Source of the DNA: Dendrophyllia cribrosa
Taxonomy: Eukaryota > Cnidaria > Anthozoa > Scleractinia > Dendrophylliidae
DNA: 64,000 nt
NCBI GenBank assembly: GCA_024195265.1
Contig: JAJLRJ010000001.1
Coordinates: 58,880,789 to 58,944,788, forward strand
Direction: 5' to 3'
Part shown: positions 23,846 through 34,977 of the stretch, piece by piece
Layout: each line of letters starts with the position of its first letter
How positions within the stretch are numbered: position 1 is the first letter of the stretch
Made by a program: the position numbers and the translations under genes
The notes under the pieces: model-generated
What the model was told of the DNA's origin: nothing
Databases searched by the model: none
Seen by the model: only the letters and a program-made list of their open reading frames with translations

Positions 23846-24539
23846 GTCAAGGCAGAGCGTGATCCGGTTACTAGAGTGATCTTCGGAAGCATAGATACTA
23901 AGGTCAAATATATGGGCAGCAACGACAAGAGAAAATCAAGGACTACTTCACTGTAAGCAATTTACTTTCATTAAGTAAACAATTCCTTTTTGTCAACCTG
24001 CGCGTATCCTACAGCTCGATCATGCGGTATTATATTTATTAACTGACACAGCAACAAATTCTCAAACATTTCCGAGACGCATACACTTAGCTGAAGAAAA
24101 TTTTAAAAATATCTCGACGCGACGACAGACGCTTTTCAAGCCTCTGCTTTTAACTAAACATAAATTTTATTAAAGTGGAATATTCATTTTGCAATAATGA
24201 ATTAATTTCAAAATCAAGTAACGGAAGGAAAATCTTAAATATGTACAATGCAACCATTAATTTATCTTACGTTTTGAAAAAGCTTCAAGTCATCCACTAT
24301 AGTTTATGGTAAAATTATTTTTAGATCATAAATTTCATGCATAAGTCATCGTTTCGGCTTCCGCGTAATGTTAAATTTTCTGCCATCACGAGTTCTTGTT
24401 TCGACTCGTTAGATAAGTGTATAGGCATGCATACTACCGCGTCATAATAGTTATCTGAGTCATTCATTTGAGGATTGTGAGACGAGAAGAACACAACACT
24501 TTCTGACATCAGAGACAGCCAGGCAAAACTGAAACCGAG

Positions 24540-24944
24540 ATGAAACTGTTTTCAGTTCTACCGCTTTATCTCGCGATTTTATGCGTATCAGGTATTGAAA
24601 CTACTGTCAAAATATTTAATTAAGCGTGATCGTTTAACATTTTTGTGTTCAGAATCAATGATTTGATAAACTGACTGTGCAGTCACCTCAAACGAAGAGG
24701 TATATCCGGTATAGCAAGTTTTATTAAGTTGTTTTGTGTTTTGTTTTAAAGAGTCTGCTGAACAGTGCGCTACAAACTGATAATCGGAAAATGAAGTAAA
24801 CAAGCGTGCCGTCTGATAGCTTCAGCCCTGCTTTCACAGAAAAATCAGTTTATATATAATCAGATTGTGCGGGTGTAATTTTATTTTCAGTTCAGTCAAC
24901 ACTGGCAACATTGTCAACACTGAAAAATATTGAACGAATACTCG
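24540..24944 (+). pseudogene. Lectin copy D, exons 1 and 2 only
   Basis: Exon 1 (24540-24591) gives the same signal peptide as B and C, followed by the donor gtattg. Exon 2 (24891-24944) has acceptor ttattttcag and donor gtaagt; one codon differs from B and C (ACA-to-ACA TTG for CTG, silent Leu). Both exons are intact and in phase 1. No lectin exon follows: intron 2 runs into a foldback half and then the 25421-26732 mobile element, and no lectin sequence is found after it. A message from here could code only a signal peptide plus linker, unless the lost exon lies outside this window. Confidence 0.8.
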
Positions 24945-25224
24945 GTAAGTCAACTTAAAAGTTATATTCAATAGATCAAGAACCCTTCATCATCTCTGAG
25001 AAAATAGCCCCGTTTTATTACTAAATTCCCGGAACTAAAACTGTCGCCCTCCAAATAAATTCACTATCAGCTTTCCATATCCCTCCTCTGTCACTATAAA
25101 GGTTAATCTCTTTTCATTTTTTACCCTGATCTGGTGGATGACAACCTGATGGAGTTACGTGCTACAGGGCGAATTTTACAAAACAAAACATTCAATCGCA
25201 AATCGAAAGTAATTTCGCGATTCA

Positions 25225-25375
25225 TTCATTGGTCTAACATTTCTACGCTCTGTGATTGGCTAAAAAAATTGGCGTCACTTTCTCATCCAATAAAACCAAA
25301 ACAAACCATGATTTGCCTACACGCACGCGATTTCCCGCGCTTGGCGCCGGGTACTAGCTAGCTATGCACTTTAAT
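25225..25375 (+). repeat. CCAAT-rich interspersed module, copy 4
   Basis: Closest to the copy at 5-150, including the acacgcacgcg and gcgcttggcgccgggtacta stretch, so unit D matches unit A best in this part. Confidence 0.7.
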
Positions 25376-25420
25376 ATTGACTGAGTGGGAGGGGCGGACA
25401 GGGAAATATTTGGCTCGAGG
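25376..25420 (+). repeat. Left half of the foldback repeat seen at 162-264
   Basis: attgactgagtgggaggggc then gaaatatttggctcgag matches 148-190. The right arm is missing; the next base starts the 25421 element. Confidence 0.7.
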
Positions 25421-25564
25421 GGGAGTATCTAATTTTCGCGGGTCGCGGATCGCGGGTAAGTTGTCGCGGGTCGCGGGTAAATTGTCGCGGGTCGCGGGTA
25501 AATTGAAGATTTTTCAAAAAATTCTGGTAAAGAACTATGTAAACACATATCAGACATATGGGTA

Positions 25565-26014
25565 ATGCTAAATGTTTGTAAAGTGCCAGAGAACAGTCAT
25601 CTTCTACAACAGCTCTCCCTAACCAACGGCGAAGTCTTGTTAGTGTTGGGTAACACACCAACGGTTATCCCGGAGCATCTCCTTTTTAAAAATACAACCC
25701 CGCCCAGATCCAGGAAAGAAATAGTAGAAGATCTCTTGAGAAAAGACGCCAGAAACCAGCACGCCAAAATTTGGACTTTGGAAGAAAAGGAAAAGAAAAG
25801 GGGAATTGTCCCAAGATGTCGAGCCTGCAGAAATTTGCAAAATGAGGGAGAGTTAACAATTAGTGTTAAAGGGTTGTACGTCCCATACGGTCAAAATTTT
25901 GTCACGGAAACTATGTTTTACTTTTGCCCGAGCGTGACTTGTGTCAACAGCATACCATCTTGGACTAATTTTACGATAAATAAGTTAAAAGAGGATGGCT
26001 TACCAATAGAGTAG
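25565..26014 (+). CDS. Unrecognised 149-residue protein inside the TIR element
   Basis: One open frame from ATG at 25565 to TAG, with stop codons just upstream in frame, so this ATG is the first. The N-terminal half has a hydrophobic strand GEVLLVLGNTPTVIP and a charged helix (SRKEIVEDLLRK, then EEKEKK). The C-terminal half has paired cysteines CRAC (85, 88) and C-P-S-V-T-C (121, 126), a layout that could hold zinc. No DDE/D, THAP, BED or recombinase motif is seen. It is the only long frame within the inverted ends, so it may be a DNA-binding helper, a captured host gene, or what remains of a longer transposase. I do not recognise the family. Confidence 0.55.
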   Translation: MLNVCKVPENSHLLQQLSLTNGEVLLVLGNTPTVIPEHLLFKNTTPPRSRKEIVEDLLRKDARNQHAKIWTLEEKEKKRGIVPRCRACRNLQNEGELTISVKGLYVPYGQNFVTETMFYFCPSVTCVNSIPSWTNFTINKLKEDGLPIE

Positions 26015-26599
26015 CCCGTTAACTCGAACTTGTTAACCGAAAACTTGGCTGGAATTTACCCCGTTAGCTTTATCTGTACTGTTTTTAAAACGTTATTCGG
26101 GCAAACACCAACCCCGCTCTCGAATCCACAACAGTTCCATTTCGTTGGGTTTTCAGTTTTGTATCTTGTAAGTGGGCATACGTTGTGTTCAAAGGTGCTT
26201 TCTTAAATGCGAGCGTTAGTTTTCATTCAACGTTGACTTTTAACACGGCGCGTGTATTTTATAAAAACGGTCATCTGAACAAAGGCAATTAGTGTTAGGT
26301 TTCTAAATTATTTTGTACATCATTTTGTACATTTTTATCATTAGAGTATAGTAAAGTAATCAATACTTTGATTGATTGCCACCCACTTTAGTCTGATGAA
26401 TAGTTCAGCCGATGGGACATCCTGGGAACGCTTAACCTGTATGCGTAGCAGTGGTTTCCTGGGGCGAGAGAGCATAAAGGGCTACGTACGCTAGGGACCG
26501 CTAAGACGAAAACACCTAGACGAAACACCTAGACGAAACACCTGTGTAAGGAATTCTTCGTAAGCAGCGCTTAGTGATAATTAGTTTTTCACCTACAAC
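26015..26599. other. Non-coding interior of the TIR element
   Basis: Sequence between the 149-codon frame and the right subterminal repeats. A short duplication gacgaaacacctagacgaaa occurs near 26505-26540. Nothing else recognised. Confidence 0.4.
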
Positions 26600-26802
26600 C
26601 CGCGAAAATTTGCCCGCGAACCGCGACAATTTACCCGCGACCCACGACAACTTACCCGCGACCTGCGACAACTTACTCGCGACCCGCGACAATTTACCCG
26701 CGACCCGCGACCCGCGAAAATTAGATACTCCCTTGACTTTCATAGCGGTAATAAAATATAAACCGTGAATAGAAGTAAACCGTGAATGTCTATAGACAAT
26801 GT

Positions 26803-26956
26803 ATAGACCTCTTTCATAATGGCGGCCGATGCCACCACTGGCCTCATTAGAGTAAAAATTCTTTTGAATTTTGCACACACTAACGAGGCCACTAAGGCTG
26901 ATTAGCGTACATATAAGAGAATAAATAAATCGGCCGCCATTATAAAAGAGGTCTAT
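26803..26956. mobile_element. MITE, 'agacc...ggtct' family, copy 1
   Basis: Ends atagacctctttcataatgg and ttataaaagaggtctat, with inner inverted pairs ggcggccgat / atcggccgcc and a gaattttgcaca centre. Copies 2 and 3 lie at 29291-29476 and 43224-43408. Confidence 0.85.
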
Positions 26957-27204
26957 GCGAATGTCCAGAGTTTATTTACTTGAAAAGCTTTTTGTCGTAT
27001 TTCTGTAATTTCCTGACTACAATAGTTAACCATTAACACTTTGAATGTTCACAAATAGGATATATTTTGAAAACGCTTTCCCAGAGTATGTGATTCGGGA
27101 AATGACAAAAACAAGCTACGTGATTCGGGAAATTACGGAAAAATAGCCCGTGATTCGGGATCTAGACCCCCCTTCCAGACTCTGTCCACTTGGTCAACAT
27201 GTGT

Positions 27205-27440
27205 AGATGGCTGACAAGTACGATAGTTACTACAAGCAAAGTGTCTGACTTCAAGTCGGAGCTATTCTCTACTTTCTCTAACCCGCCTATTATTTTATTT
27301 TATTTTTTTGTGGTAATGTTTTAATTCCTTTTTTTTTATTGTACTGTATTATTTTTCTCGGTAAATTAGCATAATCTTGCTAGAGGCCTAATCAGCCTCA
27401 TCAACCCGAGTTGAAATAAAGTTATCATCATCATCATCAT
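27205..27440 (+). mobile_element. LINE-type 3' tail
   Basis: Sequence ending cgagttgaaataaagttatc followed by an (atc)n tail, a form typical of 3' ends of animal LINEs. No coding part is left. Confidence 0.5.
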
Positions 27441-27609
27441 CTTCGGTGAAGAACGTCTCCATTTGCTCGTCGAGTTGTCTGGCGTCGTAGCTAAAAATAT
27501 CCGCATTGTATCCTTTGCTTTCAACCCAACTTGATCGTACAAGGATATAATAGGTCTTCGTAACATTTTTCATGTTGGCAATTTCTAAACTTTCCTTCAT
27601 TGTCTTCAA
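27388..27609 (-). CDS. Unrecognised short open frame, doubtful
   Basis: 73 codons from an ATG at 27609. The part before the aspartate run (ANMKNVTKTYYILVRSSWVE, then YDARQLDEQMETFF) is not low-complexity and could be an exon remnant. The aspartate run is only the (atc)n tail of the LINE read backwards. No splice sites or family support it. Confidence 0.2.
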   Translation of the reverse strand: MKTMKESLEIANMKNVTKTYYILVRSSWVESKGYNADIFSYDARQLDEQMETFFTEDDDDDDNFISTRVDEAD

Positions 27610-27615
27610 TTATTG

Positions 27616-27643
27616 TATTATTATTATTATTATTATTATTATT
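27616..27643 (+). repeat. (ATT)n microsatellite
   Basis: About nine ATT units. Confidence 0.9.
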
Positions 27644-28053
27644 GTACAAGACAAAGCCGTCTCTGCCGTTGCCACGGCAACTGTAATTTCTGCACGGAGA
27701 TATTTCAATTTAAGTTGAAATACAGCTCATCTCAGCCAATCAGATTTCAGTAGTATGACTTGTAAACGAACGCAATTATAGAGTGAATTCTACCAAATTA
27801 AAACTTTCTGTAGAAGGTATAACATATAAACAATAAGAAACAGTCCGCCATGTGCTCACCGCATGAGTCATTGCGCATGCGCGCCCTACACTAGTTTCCA
27901 GTCTCTTCATTTCTACATTTGCACAAAATGATAAACTTCAGTTAGCTAAGTCAGCAAAATCACGACTTCTCTTGCATGCTATTGTCACTGTTGCATAATC
28001 AAACCGTAATTTTTTAGCTGCATCAGCACATCGAAGTTTGTAGCTAAATCTAA

Positions 28054-28700
28054 TTAGGTTGCGTTCGATTGACCCTATTCCGGAATAAGAATATATTCCA
28101 GATTATTCCAGAATCGCCATTCCGTCCGTAGGTCAATAAAACGATTCTGATTCCGTCTCTAGAATAAATTTAATAAATAAATTCCTTGTAAAATGGACAT
28201 TCTCTTCTTTCGTTTCCCGTTTTATTATTATGGTCTTCACATTTCCGGAAAGCAAGAGTAAGAGCTTTCCACTTCCCTTCACACTGGTCAGGCCGTGGTG
28301 AAGATCTACTCTCCTCTCGCATCCTCGCAGCAATCAATTCCCAGACTTGTTTCTCTTTGTAATTGACGTTTTAAAACATCTCTTTTATTTTTTCGTACAA
28401 GGAAATGAGGAGAAGCGTCTCTTCCCGACTCCATGAGTATCCTTTTTTAAGTAACAACTCATTTTCTTCGCACATGGTCGCCAGCGGTAGCCATTTTGTT
28501 TGTTGTTTTGAAAAAGGCCGAGAGGTGAGGACGAAGTGACGTCAATTATTCTGGATTATTTCAAGCATACTGCACCCTAGTGCAGAATGCTTGAAATACT
28601 CCATGTATTCTGAAATAGGAATAGCGACTTAATCGAACGGGCATTCGGGGTTATTTCGTTTATTCTTATACCGGAATAAGGTCAATCGAACGCACCCTAA
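28054..28700. mobile_element. 647-bp Harbinger-like TIR element
   Basis: Begins ttaggttgcgttcgattgac and ends gtcaatcgaacgcaccctaa; about 38 terminal bases pair, including ttccgg.ataagaat. Flanked by the direct repeat taa (28051-28053 and 28701-28703). A three-base TAA duplication fits PIF/Harbinger. No transposase frame. Confidence 0.75.
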
Positions 28701-29290
28701 TAATGGCAATGATTCAGTATTCCGAAATGGAACAACACCCAATGTCCATGCTATACATGTAACTGATGAATGTTAACTTGCCGTTTTTATTCCATTTGCA
28801 GTTTAAAAATAAGCGTGTTCAGTTAAAGGGACTATGTCGCGAGGTTCTGGGGGAGGAGCGTTGCGTGACGAGCCCTAATAACGGCTGCGTAGGAGACTAG
28901 GGGCGTCCCTGAAAATTTGGTTGAGCGTGTGCGGCGCGCTTCTTAAAACCCTTACCCTATTTCAGACCATATGTTTTTGTGCCGTTATATAGCTTATATA
29001 AAGAAGTACCCCTCCCCCGAAAAAAAGTTTACGACTGAGGGCATGGAGTGACTAATTTGCATATCTGTACCCATATACCATATCTTGTTTACGCTTACGC
29101 ATTAACGAGATAAAAATGAACCAACCTCGTTCCCAGGGGCTTCTCGGTTTTCAAAATGGTGGGAAAACCGAGAACAGTTGGGGACGAGGTTGACGAACGA
29201 ACTGAAGTGAACGGACAGGGCTTAAAAACGGCTGATTGGCTTTTTCATTGAGTAAAATTCTTCTAAATGGCGGACGGCTTCGATGCTTGT
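28701..29290. other. Intergenic stretch with one small inverted repeat
   Basis: Contains caacctcgttcccaggggct then tctcggttttc paired with gaaaaccgagaacagttggg then gacgaggttg (about 29122-29192). No gene seen. Confidence 0.45.
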
Positions 29291-29476
29291 ATAGACCCTA
29301 TTCATAAATGGCGGCCAATTTATTTATTCTTTTATATTCATGCTAATCAGCCCAACTAGCCTCATTTTAAAGCAAAAATTCTTTTGAATTTTGCACATGC
29401 TAACGAGGTTAGTTGGGCTGATTAGCATGAATATAAAAGAATAATAAACCGGCCGCCATTTATGAATAGGGTCTAT
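29291..29476. mobile_element. MITE, 'agacc...ggtct' family, copy 2
   Basis: Ends atagaccctattcataaatg and atttatgaatagggtctat. Internal arms (ttatattcatgctaatcagc and its reverse complement) make a nearly complete foldback with a gaattttgcaca centre as in copy 1. Confidence 0.88.
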
Positions 29477-30840
29477 GAGCACGGAAAGTTTGACTTCGGG
29501 AATAAGCTAAGATGTCTGAAATCGTTTCATTATAAGAAATATTAACTAATTATTGGCCATCACTCATAAGAGAAATATCCTTTGAATCACGTTCTTCTGC
29601 AGTCCAACAGATTTAATGCAGCTGAACAGTCGAACACTCCATTATTTACTTGTTTTAATATTAACTCGATCTTTATTTACTCGCTCGATCTCATAACTGG
29701 GCACATTTGGAACCATTCCTTTAATGGTGCTAAGGATTCATTCCATTGTCTCATTTTGTTTTTATTCTCCTGTTCCAGACGAAACAGAAGAGAACAACGA
29801 AATGTCGTGCTTGTCAAATTCTCTCAGGCTTCCTCGATATTTTGAAATCGTTTGGCTCAGGATCTAAAAGATAAGTCATCCAATCTTCGAACTAATCGAA
29901 TCAAGTTCTGCAATCCTATCATCATCTCCTGCATGACAGTACATGTAATCATACGGCTGCAGGTCTGTAAGTCCTTAAAATATAGTTGTCAGTTAAAATT
30001 TTAGCCATTTGTCAGTTGTCAGTAAACTCCATCCAGACCTTCTTTAAGATGTCTATGTAGGATTTTCAATGCGAAACCTTAAACGCGCAAAATTTTACTT
30101 TTACTGATTTCGAAGTTTCTTGTTTATCATCGTCATGGCAATATCAATTTTATCAGAAAATATATCTTGCCAAACTTCAATTCAAAACCAGCTAGTGGTG
30201 AAAATTTCAAGTTGATCTGACTTGGAGAAGATCGCTTAATAGCTCATTGAAAAATGTAGGTATCACCTCTAGAAAACTGTATCGAAACACCTTAATAAAG
30301 CACTCGATGAGCTGAAAAATGGTCTAGATAATTTTCGACCACTCAATTTGGATCAATTTTTTATTTCCTTTAACATTTCTGCTCGAGACAAAGGAGATAT
30401 ACATGTATGATAAATAAGAATGCAATTCTTTTGTTTCTATTCCTAACAAGACTCGAGATTTTAAAACAAATATCGCGACCCATTCGTCAATTCCAAATTA
30501 CCCCGGCCATTTTCAGATACCTACTACAGAGCAGATAGAGATACGTCCTCATACTTAACATTTTAATGGTAAAAGCAAGACAAATTATTGCAAAGGAATT
30601 ATAAAATAAAAACTCAAACAAACCATACCCTCGGAAATGTTCCTTGACTTGTCAAACCCTCGCTCTACACTTCTAAGCCCTCCAATTTTGTTGACACATT
30701 TGGGTATCTGTATTATTACCAGTGAAGACATATAAGTTTCATATTACCAGCAATCGCTTTCATAATGAGTATGCTAGTACAACAATGAGATAATGGTCGC
30801 TCTCCTATGGTAGTGCACATGGTAAATTTAGTTAAATTGG
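29477..30840. other. Stretch without a supported feature
   Basis: AT-rich. An open stretch at 29582-29845 has no splice sites, domain or codon signal to support it. Confidence 0.4.
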
Positions 30841-32039
30841 TCAACTGATGCATCGTTTTATTCCGTTTATCTTCCTGTTTCTGCTCACTGTCGTATGGTT
30901 GTGTAATTTGTACTGCTCAAGAAGTTCTTCCATTGGACTGAACACGAAATTCGCGTAGTGGACCTCATCTTTCGTACCACCAGGAAACGATCGATTCGGT
31001 CATGGGATACACATCTATGACGTCAAACCCAGCCTGACACATAGCTGAAATCGCATAGGTGCTGAATAGAGCCACGCGCTGAAATAGAAGCAAATATTAA
31101 GAATGTATTACCTATTCAGTACCTATTCAGTATGAGCTCTTAATCATGTACAATGTATGGAACAGTCTAAGAAGGTTTACAATCTCATTACTAACCAGAA
31201 TTACTGTATGTCTGAGAATTAAATGACCTTAATATAACTGCAAAAAGCAGTCTTTTGTTCTATTTACTTCTAATATACCTGTGTGGTAAAAAATCTCCAA
31301 CAAGCCTTGTTGTAGCTTTGTACCGCAACCTTTTCTTTGTGTATAAAGGTTGATGACTTCCAGATAATTTTAGCTATGTATTTTGGAACCCTTTTCCCTT
31401 GCGAATCAATGTTCGTCTCCTTCAAGCTGTTTATCACATTACCAATGAGTCTCTGGTAAGTTGAGAAGTTTACCCCAATCGGAAAATGGATGCCAAGATT
31501 CCAAAGCAACACACTATCCTTGTGCTGCATCTGTGGACTTTGGAGAGGGCTGAGAATAGTCTCAATGACCTTCTCAAGTCAAGATCATCATCTTTCTTTA
31601 TGCTCAATTTCTCGCTACTGACGGGATAGATCCAGTCGTAACTGTGCAAACATTTCTTGTAGAGGTTTCTACAAAGTTGACGGGATTTAACGGAACCAGC
31701 AAGGCGAACGGCCAAAGAATCACCATAGATCCACAGCGAACCGGTACGGTCGAATTGTATCTTAACGCTAAAGACAAGTTGTAGGACGTTTCTGAGAAGA
31801 AACAAAAGTAAAAATATCGCCAATAAACTAAAAAAGTCGAAGAGTGATGAAGGATGAATTATGTTTGGGAAAACGTTTCCTTGGGCTGTCGCCAGCCCAC
31901 GAGAGGTTGTCACAAGAAGAGTACCGCAATTTTTCGTGTTCCCGTTAAACTATCGAAAACCTCTTAACCCTTCCTACAATTTTTTCACTTATAAATGAAA
32001 AGCAGAATTATCTAACCCTATATTATCTCATCTATCTTT

Positions 32040-32400
32040 TCTTATCCTTCGTTTACCTACGCACTGCGGTCTAATGACGTTTTAACTTTAGAACACCGGC
32101 TAAAGACCGCACCAAAAGAACATTGGGGGACAGGGCATTTTGTGCCGCTGCCGCCAAATTATGGAAGAATTTACCTATAAACATCAGGAAGAGTAGGACA
32201 TTAGAACATTTTAAGCTGTCTGTAAAAACACATTAGTTTAGGGAGTCCTTTTATCATTTTTAACCTGTTGTAAATTTTTATATATTGTAATTTTTAACAT
32301 ATTGTAATGCGCAGGCGATCATGTATCCATGTAGCCTGCGCAATATAAATACCTAAATTATTATTATTATTATTATAAATTATTATTATTATTATTATCT
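32040..32400 (+). mobile_element. LINE 3' fragment in an NXPE intron
   Basis: Reads on the plus strand as the end of a LINE reverse-transcriptase protein (GDRAFCAAAAKLWKNLPINI, then FKLSVKTH and a stop near 32234). It ends in an (att)n tail at about 32360-32399. It lies antisense to the NXPE gene, between its exons 2 and 3. Confidence 0.75.
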
Positions 32401-32610
32401 TCTTTTTATCTCGCTATACGTACAAGGTCTTGTTTTGTTGTTGTTATTACTGTGACATCAGTGTAAATGACATTTGTGGGGCTCAAAAGTTTCAAGCTTG
32501 TTACTGACCTTCAAGGTACGGCCTCCATTGGTCATTTGTCCATCGTCCAAATCCATCCCATAAGTGATTGCAAGTGTGAGTGCAAGAGACCAGATTCTTA
32601 TGAAGTATTT

Positions 32611-33119
32611 CTAAATATAAAATAAGCAAAATACTTAATTTAGGAAATCTGCCTCAAATAAAAATATTTATTTCTTCCTTAATGCCAACTCAAAAAAGTT
32701 AAAAACGCAAAAAGTGCTATTTTGTCACTAAAATAATTAAGTTAATATGCATTTCAATGCAAAAAAATAGGCATTTGTTATAGCAGAGCTTTTAATTTTA
32801 CGAACTTATGCCAACAATATAACAGGTTTTCTGAATTATGCTTCCAATCCCCAAAATACATGTTAGTATAAAATAGTTATTTCCAATCTCGTAATATCGT
32901 CGCCCTCACCGGTTTTCTTTGTGTTGGATCAAAACGTATCGACGCTATCGACGCCATCTTGTTTTTAAGTAGAAAAGCGGACCTTAGTCCAAGCCTAGCT
33001 GTACTTCCGATCAATCCCAGAAATCTCAATACCGAAATTACAGGGTTTAAACTTACTGTACAAAGTTTATCAGTAATCTAAACTTTAAAAAGAAATGAAC
33101 CAATTTCAAGTTTCTTGCT
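32611..33119. other. Intron 1 sequence of the NXPE gene
   Basis: AT-rich, no recognisable repeat ends or frames. Confidence 0.4.
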
Positions 33120-33310
33120 TCTAAGAAGGTAAAATTGTGGGGCGCCACGAAGCTCTCGGAACGGCTCACTGGATTGGCTGAGAAAACAATAGAACAAACA
33201 ACAGAAGAATGGTTCCTAGACCTAAAACAATACAGCTTCGTGACACCCACTGCCAATGAAATTAGAGGTTCTAAAGAACTTCGTGGCTCCTGAAAATTGT
33301 GCTCGATTAT
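33120..33310. repeat. Interspersed repeat shared with 52110-52285
   Basis: cggaacggctcactggattg then aataga acaaacaac.gaa.aatgg words are shared, in the same order, with 52145-52210. Open stretches over it are shadows. Confidence 0.6.
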
Positions 33311-33394
33311 GCCAGCAGTAACTACTTTAAATGACAAAAATAGGTACGCGACGCGCACGTGCCTGTTGTCTGTATGTTTGCTCCTTTTTTCCAA

Positions 33395-33640
33395 AAGGGC
33401 AGCAGGTGTGGTATAGCGCTGAGACCACTTGCCTCCCACTAATGTGGTCCGGGTTCGATTCCCGAGCCCGACGTTATATGTGGGTTGAGTTTGTTGTTGG
33501 TTCTCTCCTTGCTTTGAGAGGTTTTTCTCCAGGTACTCCGGTTTTCCCCTCTCCTCAAAAATCTATTCGAAATCTACAGATCGGTTTAAATTTTCGATAC
33601 CGAGTTGAAAGTTAAAGAATTAATGAGTAAATATATTTAA
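33395..33640 (+). mobile_element. tRNA-derived SINE
   Basis: tRNA-like head with gtggtatagcgctgag and a B box ggttcgattcc in gtccgggttcgattcccg, followed by a conserved body with ggttctctcc, gagaggtttttctccag, actccggttttcccctctcc. This head-body layout is common for SINEs in cnidarian genomes (from memory of the family). Confidence 0.65.
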
Positions 33641-33824
33641 AACATTACATCATCTAGTCCTCACTCTTATTTCAAACAACGCGTATTTATGCCACGCTAA
33701 GACATGTTTTTAATTCGTACGGTAAAATCGATCGAGTGTCGCGTATTCATGAGTTAAAAACGATGATAAATAATAAAAATGTTTAAAATCCAATTAAAAA
33801 ATATAAACATGAAATCAAATCCGC

Positions 33825-34250
33825 ATTCAAGATGAAGCTTTTAGTCGAAACGAAGCCAAGCTCGACGCTTTGATTGATGAGTATGAGCAAAACCGGAATT
33901 CACACAACGTGGCTCGAGTTATAACTGAAAATACCTGATTATAGAAATGAACTGAGAAAGGTACTATTAGAATATCTACAATGGTTGCGTGCTATGAAGA
34001 AAGATTCGACCTTCCGTAAAATGATGTAAACCAAACAAGAGTTAAAAGACACAGAGGGGCATGATCGGCTAAAATCGACAGAACTTGCCATCGGCAAGCG
34101 AAAATTTTTACCCAATCGATGGTTTGTCAAACAAGCTCTTCCCGATGACGAAGACTAAAATAGCCATGTCTGTTTCTTTCCATCTAAGAGTTGAGTAGAC
34201 TGTACTTGAAATCGTTTGTTATTAATAAATGTATTTTGAACTTCAAAAAA
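33825..34250 (+). pseudogene. Decayed coding sequence of unknown family
   Basis: Three protein-like pieces in a row: IRIQDEAFSRNEAKLDALID to a stop near 33936; then YRNELRKVLLEYLQWLRAMK to TAA near 34030; then, in frame after that stop, ELKDTEGHDRLKSTELAIGK to PDDED and TAA at 34156-34158. A poly(A) signal (aataaatgtatt) follows at about 34226. The composition is charged and helix-rich. It could be a processed pseudogene or an old transposon gene; I do not recognise it. It lies in NXPE intron 1 on the opposite strand. Confidence 0.5.
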
Positions 34251-34258
34251 ATGTGGTT

Positions 34259-34977
34259 TTGTTTGGCCTGAGCATTTTTCATGCAAATTTAGTTCAGTGT
34301 AAGTTCGCATAATTAAAATTACTTAATGGTGCATTAAAGTTTGAACTTGGGAGTTTTTCGTTTTATTTTTTGTTCCATTTGTTTTCCTCCGCCGGTAAAG
34401 TCATGTTACCAAAACTTATAGTGGGTGATAGCTGGGAAACTCAAAATCGACATAGAGTCTAGCGATGTAGCGGCTATAAATATGTTGTGGTTTTAAGGAA
34501 ATTTAAAAGCGCTTTTTTATACTGCGCAATTTTATTGAGATTTAGCGGTTGATTCTGAACTTGAATGTTTCGGAACCATCTTGGAAAAATACTCTTTGCT
34601 CTAGTTGACCCAGAAATGATAACGTTTTAAAAAATTCTGCCATTTTTATTCAAACAGACAATACAAATCTTGAGATCCAATCAGGGATAGTATAAAGCGG
34701 GTAAGTTTGGGCAAGCCTATTGTTCCTATTGTGTCGGTAAAAAGAAGAAGGTAGTTAATTCCAAAATAAAATATTTCTACATGGAATATTAATAAGGGAA
34801 ATGCAGAATAACGCAAAAGGTATAGGTAGTTGAGGGGAAGGCAAGGAAAGGCAAGGAAAGGCAAAATAACACAAAGGGGATAGGTAGTTGACGTAATGGT
34901 TATATACATAATTAATTATTTACCTATCCCTATCCCTTATACTATTCCTTGTCTATCCAGTAGCGGGCGTTAAATCA
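34259..34977. other. Intronic stretch without a supported feature
   Basis: Contains a short ggcaaggaaaggcaaggaaa tandem near 34838-34862. An open stretch at 34646-34909 has no support. Confidence 0.4.

Larger units (their letters stand above)
21270..25420 (+). repeat. Lectin-array unit D, truncated
   Basis: Shares its start with unit C (acaagggtttttatgacccc). Compared with C it carries about 0.7 kb of extra sequence (about 21390-22105) and a TIR element at 22320-22703. It holds the relic lectin exon and exons 1 and 2 of copy D. It ends where the 25421-26732 element begins; beyond that element the array does not resume. Confidence 0.75.
25421..26732 (+). mobile_element. 1.3-kb TIR element with iterated subterminal repeats
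   Basis: Begins gggagtatctaattttcgcg and ends with its reverse complement (cgcgaaaattagatactccc). Inside each end lies a tandem series of a 21-base unit with core tcgcgggtaaatt: about three units on the left (25440-25505) and about five inverted units on the right (26600-26720). Iterated subterminal sites of this sort are usual transposase-binding sites in several DNA-transposon groups. A single intact frame of 149 codons lies at 25565-26014. No target duplication is clear, because the left flank looks rearranged. Superfamily not recognised. Confidence 0.8.
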
